A stretch of DNA of 64,000 nt, from the NCBI GenBank assembly GCA_035652815.1, contig DASRDB010000001.1:458232-522231 (forward strand). Direction: 5' to 3'. The translations under genes and the position numbers were made by a program. Shown piece after piece: positions 1-8,400 of the stretch. This stretch comes from DASRDB01 sp035652815 (GTDB lineage: Bacteria > Chloroflexota > Ktedonobacteria > Ktedonobacterales > Ktedonobacteraceae). Positions within the stretch are counted from its first letter, which is position 1. Every line of letters starts with the position of its first letter. Below the pieces are notes generated by a model that saw nothing but the letters and a program-made list of their open reading frames with translations, did not search any database and was not told the origin of the DNA.

Positions 1-694
1 TCAGGTCGCCACGCCGGATGGGACTATGTTGCGCGGCGGTCGGTTCGTAATGGGGATTGCTGGCGTTGGCATTGACCGCGACATGCGGCGAACCCTCCGC
101 CGGAATCAGCCCGGCCTCGCGTATAAGTTCAGAGAAGCGCTGTAAAACCCCAAACTCATTCAGCATCACGCCCGAGAGCAACGCCTCGCCCAGTTCAACA
201 AAGAGCCGGTCTTTCACAGCAATCAAACGTCTTCCGGCCTCGCGATGGCTCTCCATCTGTGCTTCGGTAAGTTGGGCCGAGAAACGCTGCGCGATATTAG
301 CCGAACTGACCACCTCTACATACGAGCGGACCAGTTCGAGCGTGCCAGCATCCACTCGCGAGACGTAGGGAATGGCGTTCATGGGCGAATACTCCATTGC
401 GATGCGCATACCGGAGAACAAGAAAGATTGCAGGTGCTTGCGCAACTCCTGCCATGTGCGAAAAATCATGCGGTCGCCCGGTAACTCGTTCAGCACGTGT
501 GACTCGACGGCGCTGATAAGTGCGACGGGCGTGCCCTGAGCCGGAATAAAATAAAACCAGCGCCGCGAATAAAAGGCATCCTGCGGCAGCGAAAGCACCT
601 GGTACGCGATGGGATTGGACTTGCGAAAATCGTAAAATAGCCAGCCATCCAATCCCTCTTCCTGCAAGGCGGCCTGAATGCGTTCGAGATTCAT
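1..694 (-). CDS. M24 family peptidase (Xaa-Pro aminopeptidase-like), 3' end outside window
   Basis: This is the first 231 codons of a gene that runs off the left edge. The translated start (MNLERIQAALQEEGLDGWLF) and the following creatinase-type N-terminal domain, with a YDFRKSNPIAYQVL stretch and a later NANASNPHYEP segment just before the catalytic domain, match the N-terminal half of M24 aminopeptidase P/prolidase proteins. The metal-binding residues lie outside the window and cannot be checked. The ATG at 694 is preceded by GGAGG at an eight-base spacing. The gene is divergent from the LCP gene, with repeat B1 between them. The family assignment is good; exact substrate is unknown. Confidence 0.75.
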   Translation of the reverse strand, partial: MNLERIQAALQEEGLDGWLFYDFRKSNPIAYQVLSLPQDAFYSRRWFYFIPAQGTPVALISAVESHVLNELPGDRMIFRTWQELRKHLQSFLFSGMRIAMEYSPMNAIPYVSRVDAGTLELVRSYVEVVSSANIAQRFSAQLTEAQMESHREAGRRLIAVKDRLFVELGEALLSGVMLNEFGVLQRFSELIREAGLIPAEGSPHVAVNANASNPHYEPTAAQHSPIRRGDL

Positions 695-709
695 ATGTTG
701 CCTCCAAGC

Positions 710-796
710 GGGAACGGAAGACACCCGCAAGGGGATGCCTCTACAGGCGCGGAATGGGTATTGCATAGACACCCCTTGCAGGTGTCTTCCGTTCCC
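710..796. repeat. Family B palindromic repeat, copy 1
   Basis: Inverted repeat with 25-bp arms (710-734 and 772-796) and a single mismatch, built on a core reading GAAGACACCCGCAAGGGG. Related copies occur at 11874-11946 and 38728-38790. It lies between two divergent genes, so it is not a simple terminator here. Confidence 0.85.
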
Positions 797-905
797 CCAA
801 CACGACGGGAATGATCGGTATTTTCCGTTCCCTCTACACACGCCTCAAAAAAATTAACGATTGCCCTTTGATGAGAGTATTTTATCACCCTCTTCCCATG
901 CATGA

Positions 906-911
906 TATACT
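906..911 (+). promoter_or_regulatory. Likely -10 element of the LCP gene
   Basis: TATACT lies 48 bases upstream of the ATG at 959. An earlier in-frame ATG at 902 overlaps this element, which argues that 902 is not the real start. No good -35 box is visible. Confidence 0.4.
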
Positions 912-958
912 GCACATCAGTAAAGCGCATATATATTAATATTCCAGGTTCTGTTGAG

Positions 959-2290
959 ATGTTAGAGGACGAACCGACTGGCAAAATCGCGCCTCAGTCA
1001 CCGGACTCCAATGGGGGACCGCAGGATGACGAGCCTACCCTGAAACTGACACCGCAGGCGATTAGCGCGCAAAAGCAACAGGCAAATAGTGCCCCCGTTG
1101 CTTCGTCTGCTGATGCCATTGCCGAGCAACCCACCTCCACATTAGAAAAACCCGGGCCGCGTCAATCTTCACGCCCGATACTTACCACTCCCCCGCAAAA
1201 GCGCAAACGCATGCCCAGGGGCTGGCGGATTGTTTTACTGGTCTCCATGTTCCTGCTCTTGATTGTGGCTGGCGGAGTTGGCTATGGCTTCTATTACTTC
1301 AAGACGCAGATTGAGCCGGGATTGCAGCATTTCTTTCACCCGGTCAGTCGCGACCCCAATGAGCCTGCTAGCTTGCCAACGCCGGACGATGGCACAATAA
1401 CCGGCAGAAGCTGGAATATCCTGCTGTTGGGCAGCGACAACGATGGAAAATATAACTTCCCCGCGCTATTGACGCAGGTGATGATGGTTATCCACATCGA
1501 TACCGTCAACAACACGGCTTACATGGTCTCGATTCCACGCGATTCCTGGGTCTACGTGCCAGAAAATGGCGCGAAACATAAGATAGACCAGGCCTTTTTC
1601 CTGGGCGCAGTGAAGCATAACAGCTTCGATGATGGCGTGCGTCTGGCGCGTTTGACGGTTGAAAAGGACTATGGCATCACCATTGACCGCTATGCCTGGG
1701 TCGGTTTGAGCGGATTTGCCAGTGTCATCGATACGCTGGGCGGAGTGGATATCGACGTGACCCATCCAATTGTCGATGATACCTATCCCGACGATACAGG
1801 GACAAACGCCAATAATCCCTATGCCTACCGGCGCATCTATCTCGCGCCCGGCCCGCAGCACCTGACGGGAGAAGAGGCCCTGGAGTTCGTCCGTTCGCGC
1901 CACGCTGACCTGATCGGTGATATCGGGCGCACCAATCGCCAGCAGGCTGTCCTGACTGCCCTTAAGAAGAAACTTACTATCGCCAACGTGGTGACACACC
2001 TCAAAGAAATTATCAACGACCTGCAAGGAAAGGTTTATACCGACCTCAGCGAGCAAGAGATGTTCGCCTTCGCCAACTATGGGCGCACGCTCTCAGATGC
2101 TTCCATTCAGCGCATCACCCTGGGTCCAGGTAAGGGCAGCCAGGACTACGGCGACCTCTCCACCGTTTACGATCCAACCATAGGGGCCAACCAGGATGTC
2201 GTTCTTCCCAATTGCAACAATATCCAGCCCGTCATCAATCGCATTTTCGGGCTGGGAGATGTCCAGAGCTGCAATGTCGATGGAACGTGA
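959..2290 (+). CDS. LytR-CpsA-Psr (LCP) family cell-wall glycopolymer transferase
   Basis: A 443-residue protein with a Pro/Gln-rich cytoplasmic N-terminus, one membrane segment (WRIVLLVSMFLLLIVAGGVG, about residues 85-110) and an extracytoplasmic LCP domain. Visible LCP hallmarks are the ILLLGSD strand, the SIPRDSWV segment with its conserved Arg-Asp, the LGGVDIDV stretch, and the EALEFVRSRH...GRTNRQQ region that binds the polyprenyl pyrophosphate. LCP proteins transfer wall polymers from lipid carriers to peptidoglycan. The start at 959 is preferred over an in-frame ATG at 902 because 902 falls on the probable -10 box; the Shine-Dalgarno signal is weak. It heads the plus-strand cell-wall cluster. 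Confidence 0.9.
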   Translation: MLEDEPTGKIAPQSPDSNGGPQDDEPTLKLTPQAISAQKQQANSAPVASSADAIAEQPTSTLEKPGPRQSSRPILTTPPQKRKRMPRGWRIVLLVSMFLLLIVAGGVGYGFYYFKTQIEPGLQHFFHPVSRDPNEPASLPTPDDGTITGRSWNILLLGSDNDGKYNFPALLTQVMMVIHIDTVNNTAYMVSIPRDSWVYVPENGAKHKIDQAFFLGAVKHNSFDDGVRLARLTVEKDYGITIDRYAWVGLSGFASVIDTLGGVDIDVTHPIVDDTYPDDTGTNANNPYAYRRIYLAPGPQHLTGEEALEFVRSRHADLIGDIGRTNRQQAVLTALKKKLTIANVVTHLKEIINDLQGKVYTDLSEQEMFAFANYGRTLSDASIQRITLGPGKGSQDYGDLSTVYDPTIGANQDVVLPNCNNIQPVINRIFGLGDVQSCNVDGT

Positions 2291-2303
2291 CGGGATAATC
2301 TTT

Positions 2304-2389
2304 CTGTAGGGACGCGATTCATCGCGTCCACCTCGTCTGTCGCACGTGTCGAGGGGCCGAGGTGGACGCGATGAATCGCGTCCCTACAG
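2304..2389. repeat. Family A palindromic repeat, copy 1
   Basis: Perfect 32-bp inverted arms (2304-2335 and 2358-2389) around a 22-base loop; the core is TGTAGGGACGCGATTCATCG. It begins 14 bases after the LCP stop codon and could form a large hairpin in the transcript. A half copy follows at about 2419-2435. Confidence 0.9.
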
Positions 2390-2442
2390 CATTCTACCCC
2401 TTTATTTGTAAAAATCCATCATCGCGTCCCTACAGAATATGC

Positions 2443-2448
2443 TACAAT
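2443..2448 (+). promoter_or_regulatory. Possible -10 element of pgeF
   Basis: TACAAT lies 38 bases before the TTG start of pgeF, just after the partial family A repeat. No convincing -35 box is seen. Confidence 0.3.
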
Positions 2449-2486
2449 GAAGCAAATATACCTGGCATTACCAATGAGGAGACACC

Positions 2487-3401
2487 TTGATCGAACGACA
2501 ACAGGGGAATGTTCGCTACCTGCAATTCGGCCACTTCCAGCAATTTCCTGAACTGATACATGGCAGCTTTACGCGCCTGGGCGGCGTCAGCGAGACACCC
2601 ATCGAGGGATTGAACGTTTCGGTCAGCAGCGGCGATGCGCTTGAAAATGTAATACGCAACCGCCTGCTGGTATTGAAAAGCTTACAGATAGAGCAGTATC
2701 CATGCGCGACCATCTGGATGGTACACGGTTCAAATGTGGCCGTCCTCGACGGGGATGGCTGGGACGATTGGCGCAACGACTGGCCTTATCGCTCCTATGA
2801 TGTCGATGGCGAGGAATTAATCTGGACGAGTAGGCCCAGGCGCAAAGCGGATGCCATCATCACGCGCAAGCGGGGCGTCACACTGGCGATGTCGTCCGCC
2901 GATTGCGTTCCCATCCTGCTGTACGACCCGATGCAGCGAGCAATAGGGCTGGCGCATGCTGGCTGGCGCGGGACGGCGCGAGGTATCGCCGCCATCACGA
3001 TCAACGCTATGCGCGAGCAATTCGATAGCCGCCCTGAAGATATTTATGCTGGTATCGGCCCATCTATCGGCCCCTGTTGCTACGAGGTCTCAGAGGATGT
3101 GCGCCGCCTGTTTTATGGCGAACAGGATTTTGACGATATGCCCATAGACGAGCGATATCGCAACCTGGTACGCGAGTCAGCCGTATTCTTTACAAAGGAA
3201 TATCCTGCGTACAGCACGCTGCAACTCGACCTGTGGGAAACCAACCGCAAGCAGCTTTTGCTGGCTGGTCTTTTGCCAGAGCATATCGAACTGCCGGACG
3301 TCTGCACGTGCTGCGAGAAAGAGCGATTCTATTCGCACCGGGGCGAGCAGGGCAAGGCCGGTCGCTTCCCCTCGGTGCTGGCGCTGCGCAGGGAAGAATA
3401 G
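2487..3401 (+). CDS. pgeF: Peptidoglycan editing factor PgeF (laccase-domain, YfiH/YlmD family)
   Basis: The 304-residue product has the family landmarks: SADCVPILLYDP, HAGWRGTARGI with its zinc-binding His, and the C-terminal CTCCEKERFYSHRGEQG, which provides Cys and His ligands. The family includes the E. coli muropeptide-editing factor and proteins with purine nucleoside phosphorylase/adenosine deaminase activity. The start is a TTG: GAGGAG lies six bases upstream and the next in-frame ATG would remove conserved N-terminal sequence. It sits 20 bases upstream of yggS, the order seen in the ylmD-ylmE pair of Gram-positive division clusters. Confidence 0.92.
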   Translation: MIERQQGNVRYLQFGHFQQFPELIHGSFTRLGGVSETPIEGLNVSVSSGDALENVIRNRLLVLKSLQIEQYPCATIWMVHGSNVAVLDGDGWDDWRNDWPYRSYDVDGEELIWTSRPRRKADAIITRKRGVTLAMSSADCVPILLYDPMQRAIGLAHAGWRGTARGIAAITINAMREQFDSRPEDIYAGIGPSIGPCCYEVSEDVRRLFYGEQDFDDMPIDERYRNLVRESAVFFTKEYPAYSTLQLDLWETNRKQLLLAGLLPEHIELPDVCTCCEKERFYSHRGEQGKAGRFPSVLALRREE

Positions 3402-3421
3402 CATTAACAGGTGAGATGCCT

Positions 3422-4132
3422 ATGCAGGTCAAAACAGAGGAACAGCTAGCCGCTAATATCGAGCGCGTGCGCGCCTCTATCACTGAGGCGGCCAGTCGAG
3501 CCGGGCGAACGCCCGAGGAGATCACCCTGGTCGCGGTCTCGAAAACGGTTCCGCTTGCCCTTGTGCAAATGGCGTATAATTTGGGAGTAACCGATTTCGG
3601 AGAGAATCGCGTGCAGGATGCGCTGCCCAAAATCGAGGCCTTTCATCCTGAGAATCTGCGCTGGCACATGATCGGACACCTGCAAAGCAACAAGGCAAAA
3701 AAGGTGGTCGGCGCGTTCTCTTCTGTGCAAAGCGTGGACAACCTGCATCTCGCCCAGGTTCTCAACCGCTATGCAGAGGAAAGCGGCGTCACGCTGCCCA
3801 TCCTGCTCCAGGTCAATGTCTCAGGCGAAGCAAGCAAGGAAGGCATGACGCCAGAGGAGACGCCGGAAGTGGCGCGACAGATTCTCGCGTTGCCCTCGCT
3901 GCGGATAGATGGGCTGATGACCATCGCGCCAATAGTAGAGAATATGGCAGAGGCGCGGCCTGTCTTTCGCGGGCTGCGCGAACTGCGAGATCAACTGCGC
4001 GAGCTGTTTCCTTCGTGTTCATGGCAGCACCTGTCGATGGGCATGACCGATGACTACCCGGTAGCCATCGAAGAGGGAGCGACAATTGTACGCATTGGGC
4101 GCGCCATTTTTGGAGAGCGCGTCTATACATAA
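3422..4132 (+). CDS. yggS: YggS/YlmE family pyridoxal phosphate homeostasis protein
   Basis: A 236-residue alanine-racemase-fold PLP-binding protein. Recognisable segments are LVAVSKTVP (the PLP lysine), FGENRVQDALPKIE, WHMIGHLQSNKAK, LLQVNVSGEASKEG, LRIDGLMTIAP and the C-terminal LSMGMTDDYPVAIEEGATIVRIG. The family controls PLP and amino-acid balance without known enzymatic activity. I chose ATG 3422 because AGGTGAG ends at a normal distance from it; ATG 3416 overlaps that ribosome site. Co-directional with pgeF and the DUF6391 gene. Confidence 0.93.
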   Translation: MQVKTEEQLAANIERVRASITEAASRAGRTPEEITLVAVSKTVPLALVQMAYNLGVTDFGENRVQDALPKIEAFHPENLRWHMIGHLQSNKAKKVVGAFSSVQSVDNLHLAQVLNRYAEESGVTLPILLQVNVSGEASKEGMTPEETPEVARQILALPSLRIDGLMTIAPIVENMAEARPVFRGLRELRDQLRELFPSCSWQHLSMGMTDDYPVAIEEGATIVRIGRAIFGERVYT

Positions 4133-4144
4133 AAGGACAACAAC

Positions 4145-4642
4145 ATGATGAACCCGGAAGATATCCTGTTTGGTCGTCGTATTCGCCAGAATCACGCGCT
4201 GGAACACGCCACCATCACCATTCTCAGCGGCTATATTCCCGATCTGCGTATCAGCGCGCGCTCAAATTCTAAAGGCTTTACCATTTTTGGCGATGTTGAC
4301 CTGGGCCTGCTGCGCCGGGCGCTCGATGAGGCGTTGCAACGCCTGCAGGCGGGTGAAGCGGAACTGGCTATTCATCCCAACTGTGGCACCAACCTGGTCG
4401 TTGGCGTCTCGCTCTTGACGTTTGGCACGCTGCTCGGCATGACATCCAGTCGCACGCGCACGCGGGTGGCCTCGGCGGCGGTCTCCTCGGCGGCAGGCAT
4501 GATGGCGGCGCGCCCGCTTGGCGAGTGGGTGCAGAGGCACTTCACCACGTTGCCAGACCTGCAAGGAGTGCGCGTCACCGAGATTTTCCGCCGCAAACTG
4601 CTTGGCTTCACCTTTATTGAAGTACGAACTGTGCAGGAGTAA
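4145..4642 (+). CDS. DUF6391-like small membrane-associated protein
   Basis: A 165-residue protein beginning with the strongly conserved-looking NHALEHATITIL segment that I associate with DUF6391, followed by a GFTIFGDVD strand, and a Gly/Ala-rich hydrophobic stretch (VVGVSLLTFGTLLGM, then ASAAVSSAAGMMAARPLG) that could be one or two short membrane helices. AAAGGA lies seven bases before the ATG. It lies 12 bases after yggS and seven before yggT, so it is almost certainly co-transcribed. In Bacillus-type clusters this slot holds sepF; the sequence shown has no SepF motif. Function unknown. Confidence 0.7.
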   Translation: MMNPEDILFGRRIRQNHALEHATITILSGYIPDLRISARSNSKGFTIFGDVDLGLLRRALDEALQRLQAGEAELAIHPNCGTNLVVGVSLLTFGTLLGMTSSRTRTRVASAAVSSAAGMMAARPLGEWVQRHFTTLPDLQGVRVTEIFRRKLLGFTFIEVRTVQE

Positions 4643-4649
4643 GTAGTCT

Positions 4650-4934
4650 ATGCTCAGTGCTACCCCTGGTCATGGCATTATCTATGCCGTAATTAACTAT
4701 GGTATTGATGTACTTATTCTGGCGCTCTTTATTCGCGTCATTTGTTCCTGGTTTCAGATAGACGAGCGCTACGCCTTTGTTCGCTTTCTGGCGCGCATCA
4801 CCGACCCGTTTATTGTGCCCATCCGGCGCATCGTGCGGCCCGTCGGCGTAATGGATCTCTCATTCCTGATTACGTGGTTTTTCCTGCTGACCATTCAAGC
4901 GCTGCTGCTCCAGTCCCTGCCCCTGGGCTGGTAA
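4650..4934 (+). CDS. yggT: YggT/YlmG family integral membrane protein
   Basis: A 94-residue protein with two hydrophobic helices (about residues 10-32 and 68-90) separated by the family signature DPFIVPIRRIVRP. YggT/YlmG proteins lie in bacterial division clusters and in chloroplasts are linked to nucleoid or envelope organisation; the biochemical role is not settled. Its place between the DUF6391 gene and a DUF167 gene, with gaps of only seven and six bases, fits a single operon. Confidence 0.9.
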   Translation: MLSATPGHGIIYAVINYGIDVLILALFIRVICSWFQIDERYAFVRFLARITDPFIVPIRRIVRPVGVMDLSFLITWFFLLTIQALLLQSLPLGW

Positions 4935-4940
4935 GCAGCG

Positions 4941-5201
4941 ATGCGCCTGACAGTGCGCGTGCTTCCACGCAGCAGCAGGAACGCCATCACCTGGGACAAG
5001 GCAACGGGCAGTTATAAAGCCTATCTGACCGCGCCCCCTGTCAATGGAGCCGCCAACGAGGCGCTGGTTGCTCTGCTGGCAGAAAGCTTGAAGATACCCA
5101 AACGGCAGATTCGCATTGTGCATGGAGCGACGGGACGGCAGAAGACGGTTGAGATAATGGGATTGGCAGAGCAGGAGATTGAAAAGCGGCTTGGGAAATA
5201 G
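4941..5201 (+). CDS. DUF167/YggU family protein
   Basis: An 86-residue protein with the complete DUF167 pattern: RVLPRSSRN at the start, then YLTAPPVNGAANEALVALLA and KRQIRIVHGATGRQKTVEI. YggU-type proteins are small alpha/beta proteins of unknown function, often encoded next to yggT, as here. It is the last gene of the plus-strand cluster and is followed by a strong palindromic terminator shared with the convergent kinase gene. Confidence 0.9.
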   Translation: MRLTVRVLPRSSRNAITWDKATGSYKAYLTAPPVNGAANEALVALLAESLKIPKRQIRIVHGATGRQKTVEIMGLAEQEIEKRLGK

Positions 5202-5207
5202 GTATTT

Positions 5208-5267
5208 CGAATGAAAAGACGCCCGGCATGACCTGCACGCAGGTCATGCCGGGCGTCTTTTCATTCG
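5208..5267. terminator. Bidirectional intrinsic terminator (60-bp perfect palindrome)
   Basis: Arms 5208-5236 and 5239-5267 are perfect 29-bp inverted complements with only two bases between them. The outer part reads GAAAAGACGCCC on one side and GGGCGTCTTTTC on the other, so each strand has a G+C stem followed by T residues. It sits between the convergent DUF167 and kinase genes. Confidence 0.92.
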
Positions 5268-5275
5268 GAAGTTCA

Positions 5276-8053
5276 TTACTGCTTCAAAAACGTCCCAATG
5301 ATGGTGCTTTCCATTTGAATGAAGCCCTGGGGCGAGACGTGCAGGATCACGAAGGCTTTGTCGATGGGGTTGCCATCGCTGCCGAAGGAGATCTGACCAC
5401 TGGCTCCCTGGAAGGAATTCGCGCCATTTATTGCAAGCAGCGCGGTATTCATGAGAGCGGGCGTGGGCTTCTTACCGCTTGAGAGCAGGTTGCCAGCCGC
5501 CTTCAAGAGGGCTACCGTCGCGTCATACGAGAGGATGACATCACCATCGGGACGATCATAGCCGTAAGGGTTCTGGGTATGGTTATGGTCGGGATCAAAG
5601 TCGTTTGGATATTCCGTAAAGAACGGCGGCTGCTGATTGTGATAGCCCAGCACCGTCCATTCGTCGGGATAGGCAAAAGTGGTAAAGTGCAGGCGGAAAC
5701 CGGCGGCGCGGGCGCTGCTCTGGTAGCCGCCCAACTCGTAGAGCGCATCACCACCCATCACCGGCAAGGTCGCGAACTGCCCGGTGGTTGGTAGGTCGGT
5801 CAGCAGCACGCTGGCATCGCTGGCATACCCAGAGAAGTAGATGACATCCGGGGCCGGATTGGTATGGGTCAGGGCGTCGTTCAGGGCAGGCACCAGCGTT
5901 GCGGGCTTGCCTACCGTGTAATTCTCCGTCGCCAGAACGGTATTGCCATCAGCCTTGAAGGCCTGGATGAAATCCTGACCGAGGCTGCTGCTGTACGAAT
6001 CATGCGGGTCGAGGAAGACGATGGCACTCTTCGCGTGTAGTTTCTGCTCAACATAGGTTGCGCCAGCTTTGCCCTGCGCGGTATTTGGCGGCGCGACGCG
6101 GAAGAAGTAGGGTTTGCCAGTCAGCAGGTCGGTTGAGGCCGTTTGCGAGACCATTGGAATATGCGCGGCGGCGAGAATTGCCTGCGCCGGAAGGGCGCGC
6201 GAACTGAACGGCCAGCCCATTACGCCGATAATCGTGGAATCGGCCTGCGCAGCCTTGACTATTTGCTGCGCGACCAGGGTGGCGTAATCCGCCTGGTTAC
6301 CGGAATTGGCGATCAGCAGACGAACGAGCGTGCCGCCAAGCTTGACGCCATCGTTATATTCTTTTTGCGCTACATACGCTCCCTGCAGGTCATCACGTCC
6401 GACAGTGACATTGCTTCCTGAACTCATCGTAGCAACTACAATGGTGATATAGGGAGTGCCAGATGTCACCACCGTCTGATCTTCCAGGTAAATCAATGTC
6501 TCGGCATCGTTCGGGTCAGTTGCTATTGCCTGCTGCCATAGGGCAATAGCTCCTTGCGTATCATGTTGCTGCATCTTCTGCGCCGCCTGGGCCTTCAAAG
6601 TACCGTCAGGTCGGCTGGTATCGAAAGCGACCGAACCATCGCTGATGCCCACATGTTCGCCATCCGGCACATTAATCAGACCGATGCCGTTAGACGGAAG
6701 GGTAGGAGTGGGCGTACTTGCCGTTCCGCCTTTGTGCTGGAAGTAGTACACCGCGCCAAAGGCCAGCGCACCGAGCAAGGCGATGACCAGAATAAAAAGG
6801 AAGAAGTTGAGACCAACATTGCTCCTGCGCCTGGGCGGCGGCTGATACGCGCCATATGATCCCTGCGAACCGATAACCGGCGGAATGGGTGTAAGCGGGG
6901 CGGGTTTCACCTGGGTCGGCTGGTTGGCCGCCGGTGAAACATTGCCCCGCCCACCAACAGGATTGACAACAGTGGGAGCGCTGGCTGCTCCTGCCGCTCC
7001 TGCCGCTCCCGCCGCCGCGATTGGCCCGGATGTTTTGAGCGTGAAACTGCTCAGGTCGCCCGAGACGCCATAGCGCTTCATCAGAATGTCGTCGATATCG
7101 CGGCGCATGGCTGTGGCACTCTGGTAGCGCTGCGTAATATCGTTATTGACCGCTTTGGCAATCACACGCTCGGTCTCAGCAGAGACCTGTGGATTGAGCG
7201 TGCGCACCGGCGGGTAGTTAAACGGCGGGTAGTTGCGCGGGTCGCGATTGGTCAGCAGGTGATGCAGCGTCGCGCCAAGCGCGTAGAGGTCTGAGCGCGG
7301 GTCGGCGTTGCCCTGATATTGCTCCGGCGGGGCATATCCAGGCGTGCCGAGCGCAGAGGTCTGTTTGCGCCGGGCATTGCGGTTCACGTCCGCGCGGGCA
7401 ATACCAAAATCCACTAAATGCGCCCGCTTATCCTTGCTGCTAATGATGATATTGGCAGGCTTGATATCGCGATGCACGATGGGCGGCGTCTGCTCCGCAA
7501 GGTACTCGAGTACATCAAGGATCTGCGAAGCATAAATCAGGACGTCGCGCTCCTTCATCGGCTGGTTGAGCCGGTCCATGCGCTCTTCCAGGTTCTCGCC
7601 ATCCACGTACTCCTGCACCATAAAGTAGCGCCCGCCCTCTTCAAAGTTGTCGGTAACGTTTGGAATGAGTGGATGGTCAAGGTGGGCAAGGGTAATCACT
7701 TCCTGTTTGAAGTTGCGTTCGTCTTCCTTGAACCTGGCCGGGTCGTTGTTATCGGATAGCAGTTCCTTAATAACAACCTGCTTGTTATCCAGGCGATTAT
7801 CGCTGGCGAGCAAAGCCGCGCCCATACCACCTTCACCCAGCACTTTTTTGATGACGTAGCGCCCGCCCTGCAAGGGAGTACCCACCGTCAGAGCGCGAGA
7901 ATTCACTGTGCGCACAGTAGTGCTGCCACCGGTATTACCGGGAGAGGACGGCGGATTGCCGGGCGAGGAGGCCGGATTGCCGATGTATCTGCCGCAGTTG
8001 CTGCAATAACGGACGCCATCACGATTTTCAGCTTTACAATATGGACATTCCAT
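5276..8053 (-). CDS. Receptor-like Ser/Thr protein kinase fused to a periplasmic ligand-binding domain
   Basis: A 925-residue protein. Residues 1-22 form a zinc ribbon (CPYC...CSNC). A eukaryote-like kinase follows (about 58-330) with GEGGMG loop, VVIKELL lysine, HRDIKPANIII near residue 193, DFGIARA and GTPGYAPPEQY. A Pro-rich linker leads to one membrane helix (about 412-436), a short TPR-like helix pair (AIALWQQAIATDPNDAETL) and a type I periplasmic-binding domain of the branched-chain amino-acid receptor type (about 536-915). The design predicts an outside ligand sensor controlling a cytoplasmic kinase. AAGGTGG precedes the ATG. The glycine loop ends in AALL instead of the usual V-Y, an unusual detail. 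Confidence 0.92.
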   Translation of the reverse strand: MECPYCKAENRDGVRYCSNCGRYIGNPASSPGNPPSSPGNTGGSTTVRTVNSRALTVGTPLQGGRYVIKKVLGEGGMGAALLASDNRLDNKQVVIKELLSDNNDPARFKEDERNFKQEVITLAHLDHPLIPNVTDNFEEGGRYFMVQEYVDGENLEERMDRLNQPMKERDVLIYASQILDVLEYLAEQTPPIVHRDIKPANIIISSKDKRAHLVDFGIARADVNRNARRKQTSALGTPGYAPPEQYQGNADPRSDLYALGATLHHLLTNRDPRNYPPFNYPPVRTLNPQVSAETERVIAKAVNNDITQRYQSATAMRRDIDDILMKRYGVSGDLSSFTLKTSGPIAAAGAAGAAGAASAPTVVNPVGGRGNVSPAANQPTQVKPAPLTPIPPVIGSQGSYGAYQPPPRRRSNVGLNFFLFILVIALLGALAFGAVYYFQHKGGTASTPTPTLPSNGIGLINVPDGEHVGISDGSVAFDTSRPDGTLKAQAAQKMQQHDTQGAIALWQQAIATDPNDAETLIYLEDQTVVTSGTPYITIVVATMSSGSNVTVGRDDLQGAYVAQKEYNDGVKLGGTLVRLLIANSGNQADYATLVAQQIVKAAQADSTIIGVMGWPFSSRALPAQAILAAAHIPMVSQTASTDLLTGKPYFFRVAPPNTAQGKAGATYVEQKLHAKSAIVFLDPHDSYSSSLGQDFIQAFKADGNTVLATENYTVGKPATLVPALNDALTHTNPAPDVIYFSGYASDASVLLTDLPTTGQFATLPVMGGDALYELGGYQSSARAAGFRLHFTTFAYPDEWTVLGYHNQQPPFFTEYPNDFDPDHNHTQNPYGYDRPDGDVILSYDATVALLKAAGNLLSSGKKPTPALMNTALLAINGANSFQGASGQISFGSDGNPIDKAFVILHVSPQGFIQMESTIIGTFLKQ

Positions 8054-8246
8054 AGCTTGCCCACCTTCTTTGATCTTGGAACCGGGTTGAGAAGTTTGCG
8101 CTATCTATCATCCTGTGCCTATAGCTCTGATTATACTGTGTTTCTCGTCTCGCGTCGAGAGCGAATTTTCTAGAATATTCCTACTCGTTATATACGTAAG
8201 GAGCTGGCGAAAGTTCAGCGACATTGCTTACTTAAAGGAGTACACA

Positions 8247-8275
8247 CAAAAAGACCGGCAGTAAAAGCCGGTCCT
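8247..8275 (-). terminator. Intrinsic terminator of the 8401-9114 operon
   Basis: A seven-bp stem (GACCGGC 8253-8259 with GCCGGTC 8267-8273). Read on the minus strand it is followed by CTTTTTGTG, a proper T run for the operon ending at 8401. Confidence 0.75.
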
Positions 8276-8341
8276 TGTTTGCGTATCAGCAAGACATACA
8301 CTTTCCGCTCCTGAAAAGAGAGGGAGTCAAAAACGTGTACT

Positions 8342-8374
8342 CTGTAGGAACGCGCTTGATCGCGTCCACCCTCG
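8342..8374. repeat. Family A repeat, half copy
   Basis: CTGTAGGAACGCGCTTGATC followed by GCGTCCACC matches the left arm of family A with a few changes. No matching right arm is present. Confidence 0.6.
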
Positions 8375-8400
8375 TACATCGGATTGTCTCGCGCCGGTCA

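Larger units (their letters stand above)
8054..8400. other. Intergenic region with kinase promoter side, terminator and partial repeat
   Basis: No convincing gene. It holds the upstream region of the kinase gene (next to 8053), the minus-strand terminator at 8247-8275 and a half copy of repeat family A at 8342-8374. No clear consensus promoter was found for the kinase. Confidence 0.6.

Noticed and set aside
297..707. Open frame on the minus strand overlapping the M24 peptidase
   Set aside because: It lies in another frame of the peptidase gene, has a composition typical of a shadow frame (many Arg, Cys, Gly) and no ribosome site, while the peptidase frame reads as a clear domain.
2304..2389. 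Family A repeats considered as CRISPR or tRNA-like units
   Set aside because: They are single dispersed palindromes without regularly spaced direct copies or spacers.
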